A stretch of DNA of 60,000 nucleotides. It comes from Cryptomeria japonica (taxonomy: Eukaryota > Streptophyta > Pinopsida > Cupressales > Cupressaceae). The notes beneath the pieces are model-generated. The model was not told the origin of the DNA. It worked only from the letters and a program-made list of their open reading frames with translations, and ran no database searches. A program made the translations under genes and the position numbers. The stretch spans positions 561,801,010-561,861,009 of the forward strand of contig NC_081413.1 of the NCBI RefSeq assembly GCF_030272615.1. Reading direction: 5' to 3'. This document shows, piece after piece, positions 58,267 to 60,000 of this stretch (positions within the stretch are counted from its first letter, which is position 1; the number at the start of each line of letters is the position of its first letter).

Positions 58267-58698
58267 CTAGCAGCTGCGAAAGCAAAAACACTGTAATCCA
58301 TCGCACTCTCCAAAGACTTGTTGATCTACATTTTTGCATACGCTGTCGCACTCAGCAATCCTCCATGACATGCATTCGCCATGAAATCCACCGCTCAGGC
58401 GGCCACAGAACCCCGGGTGGTCATCCACATGAGACCACTCTTCCATTACTAATCATCACCATATTAACAAATCAGTTAGTTCTTGTTTACAATATCAACT
58501 GCTCAAGTTTCTACAATACAAATACTCCTTTACCTATTGTTGTTTTACAAAACAGTGAGTAGTTGAGAATGTAAGCAAATAAAACCATGAATTCATTTAC
58601 TAATCTTGAAGAAGATATTGATTACCAGAAGTAGAAGCAAAAGCAAAAGGAGCCGTGAGCAATGAAACCAGAAGAAACACGTATATACTCTTCGCTAT
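58267..58698 (-). pseudogene. Plant defensin-like (CSalpha-beta) locus, two exons, start codon changed
   Basis: Exon 1 (58698-58626) encodes a signal peptide: AKSIYVFLLVSLLTAPFAFA, then STS, ending at donor G|GTAATC in phase 1. The intron is 58625-58440; an alternative acceptor at 58449 also keeps frame. Exon 2 (58439-58267) encodes a small Cys-rich domain with eight Cys and a TAG stop. Spacing is C-x10-C-x7-C-x3-C-x10-C-x4-C-x-C-x3-C. The CxxxC and CxC pairs define the CSalpha-beta fold, and exon/intron layout is that of plant defensins, which are secreted antimicrobial or signalling peptides. C2-C3 is longer and C5-C6 shorter than in classic members. The codon where Met is expected is ATA, with TAG in frame upstream, so it is either a recent pseudogene or has another first exon. 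A TTTGCAG acceptor-like string sits just upstream. Confidence 0.72.
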
Positions 58699-59034
58699 GT
58701 GACTGCAAATCTATTCTATTCTCTGGAAAGGTTAGCGTATTCCCATTCTGTGAGACACAGATTACTAAACACTTACATATGTAGATGGGTATGACACCAA
58801 CAACTTTCCTTTGTGTGTTCCGCTGGATTTTGTTTATTCATTGCTACATTGTACCGATTTAAAGATCCTTTTGGAGTACTCAAATATACGGTGATACCAC
58901 ATAATATGAAATTATATTAACCGTTAATATCTAAATGCGATAAGAGATCATAAGGTATATACCTAGTAAATCTCCTTTTGGGTGCCACCCAGATGCCTTA
59001 AAATAAAATGGCATTGGTTACCCATTAATTGAAA

Positions 59035-59037
<3 letters not shown>
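58699..59037. other. Upstream of defensin-like locus, no gene seen
   Basis: Would include the promoter on the minus strand. AT-rich text with no unambiguous TATA element. Short frames only. Confidence 0.4.

Positions 59038-59076
<39 letters not shown>
59038..59076. repeat. (TTA)n microsatellite
   Basis: About 13 uninterrupted trinucleotide units. Confidence 0.97.
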
Positions 59077-60000
59077 GTTTAAAATGTCTAATTAATTACA
59101 ACTTACTATTGTCCTAGCATAACTTTAGATAACTCGGATATTCCTTATCTATAAATATTATGGAAGTTGTGCATCAAGATAGAACACTTGATCTCATGAC
59201 TCGAAAAGAATGATATCTTCATTTACCTTTTGTGCATAATTATAGATGTAATTATTGATAATTAATTTTTTAACATTTTTTACTAGAATAAGTAATGTAT
59301 TCTTGTCTCTAGCGAGTCTATATTAGATGAATATTAATATGACTATTATTAGTGTTTAAGTTGATGTGGCTAACTATGAGAGTCTCATGGATCTTTATTG
59401 TGAGGATTAGATCTTTGAGTCCTTGTATAGTCAACATAAAGGCCTAATAACTATTGGTGTAACTAATTGTTCCACCTTGTATATTAAGTTTACTCATCAA
59501 AATAGGACAATGAGCACAAGTCATTCCATTACTTTTGGGGATTCTATTTTCTCTTATCTTCTTTTTATTTTAAAAATTAGGGATTTTGTCATATTTTTAT
59601 AGTATCTTGAGTTATCCATTTTCATTAAATAAGAAAATTTGAGGTTATATTATTATTTAATTTTATTTGCATGTATCGAATTGAATATATGTATATTTTA
59701 GTATTATAGTTATTTTTGTTTTAAATGCAATAAATCGACAATCAAAGACTAAATATACCCTTCTTTTGTATCTCATTTTGTGATTGAATAAATTTGTACC
59801 CCTTTTAGTGAAAAAACTATAAACAAAAGATGAAATGAAAAAATAAAAGAAGAAGAAGTTTACAAAGGATCCACAAATGAAGCTTCCAACTACAATGATT
59901 CTTCTCCAATGAACCTACACACAAGATGGACAGATGAAAAATGTTGGGATTGTGTATAAGAGATCTGCCCAGTCAAACCCCTATTTCGGTGTTTCCACTT
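59077..60000. other. AT-rich sequence without a gene
   Basis: No long frame, repeat partner or LTR boundary recognised up to the window edge. Confidence 0.5.

Noticed and set aside
1-60000. tRNA, rRNA or other structural RNA genes
   Set aside because: Scanned by eye for tRNA A/B boxes and rRNA strings; only tRNA-complementary primer sites of LTR elements were found.

Overview
This window is plant nuclear DNA: AT-rich, gene-poor and packed with nested LTR retrotransposons. Plant signs are SIRE-like Ty1/copia LTR ends next to an ATTGGTATCAGAGC primer site, Tat-like Ty3/gypsy polyprotein motifs, and a two-exon plant defensin-like locus. The depth of nesting and old, stop-riddled copies suggest a very large seed-plant genome, possibly a gymnosperm; this is inference.

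Layout. 1-6722: decayed Ty1/copia (integrase, reverse transcriptase, RNase H, LTR, a second RNase H fragment, second LTR). 6750-7638: probable solo LTR. 7641-8642 and 25115-26620: two halves of a decayed hAT-like transposase gene. It is split by an 8.5 kb non-autonomous gypsy-type element on the minus strand (8643-25114, target duplication CTTTG). That element's right LTR is itself split by an 8.0 kb non-autonomous copia-type element (element 1, minus strand, 16258-24267, target duplication GCTCT). 27430-38400: a minus-strand decayed coding region of unknown origin (region 3), interrupted by a second non-autonomous copia-type element (element 2, minus strand, 28539-35430, target duplication GTTAT). 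38853-41270: a tandem array with a ~264 bp period, interrupted by a retroposed fragment. 41438-52107: a complete-ended Tat-like gypsy element (target duplication CAAAT) whose pol stops inside the reverse transcriptase at a GC-rich foreign patch. 52108-56521: AT-rich remnants and a 3' gypsy LTR with its polypurine tract. 56560-57930: possible LINE remnant. 58267-58698: defensin-like locus on the minus strand whose expected start codon reads ATA. 59000-60000: AT-rich, with a TTA microsatellite.

How the parts relate. Elements 1 and 2 have different LTRs but the same two-ORF plan: ORF1 is a coiled coil followed by CCHC-like knuckles, and ORF2 is a ~1000-codon protein with conserved blocks from N- to C-terminus. 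No protease, integrase or RT is visible in either. Element 2 shares its polypurine tract and LTR start with the autonomous-type copia at the left edge. The gypsy-type non-autonomous element shares a leader block and LTR start with the Tat-like element. The window thus holds two apparent non-autonomous/autonomous-type pairings. No protein-coding gene here is clearly intact; the defensin-like locus is nearest to one.
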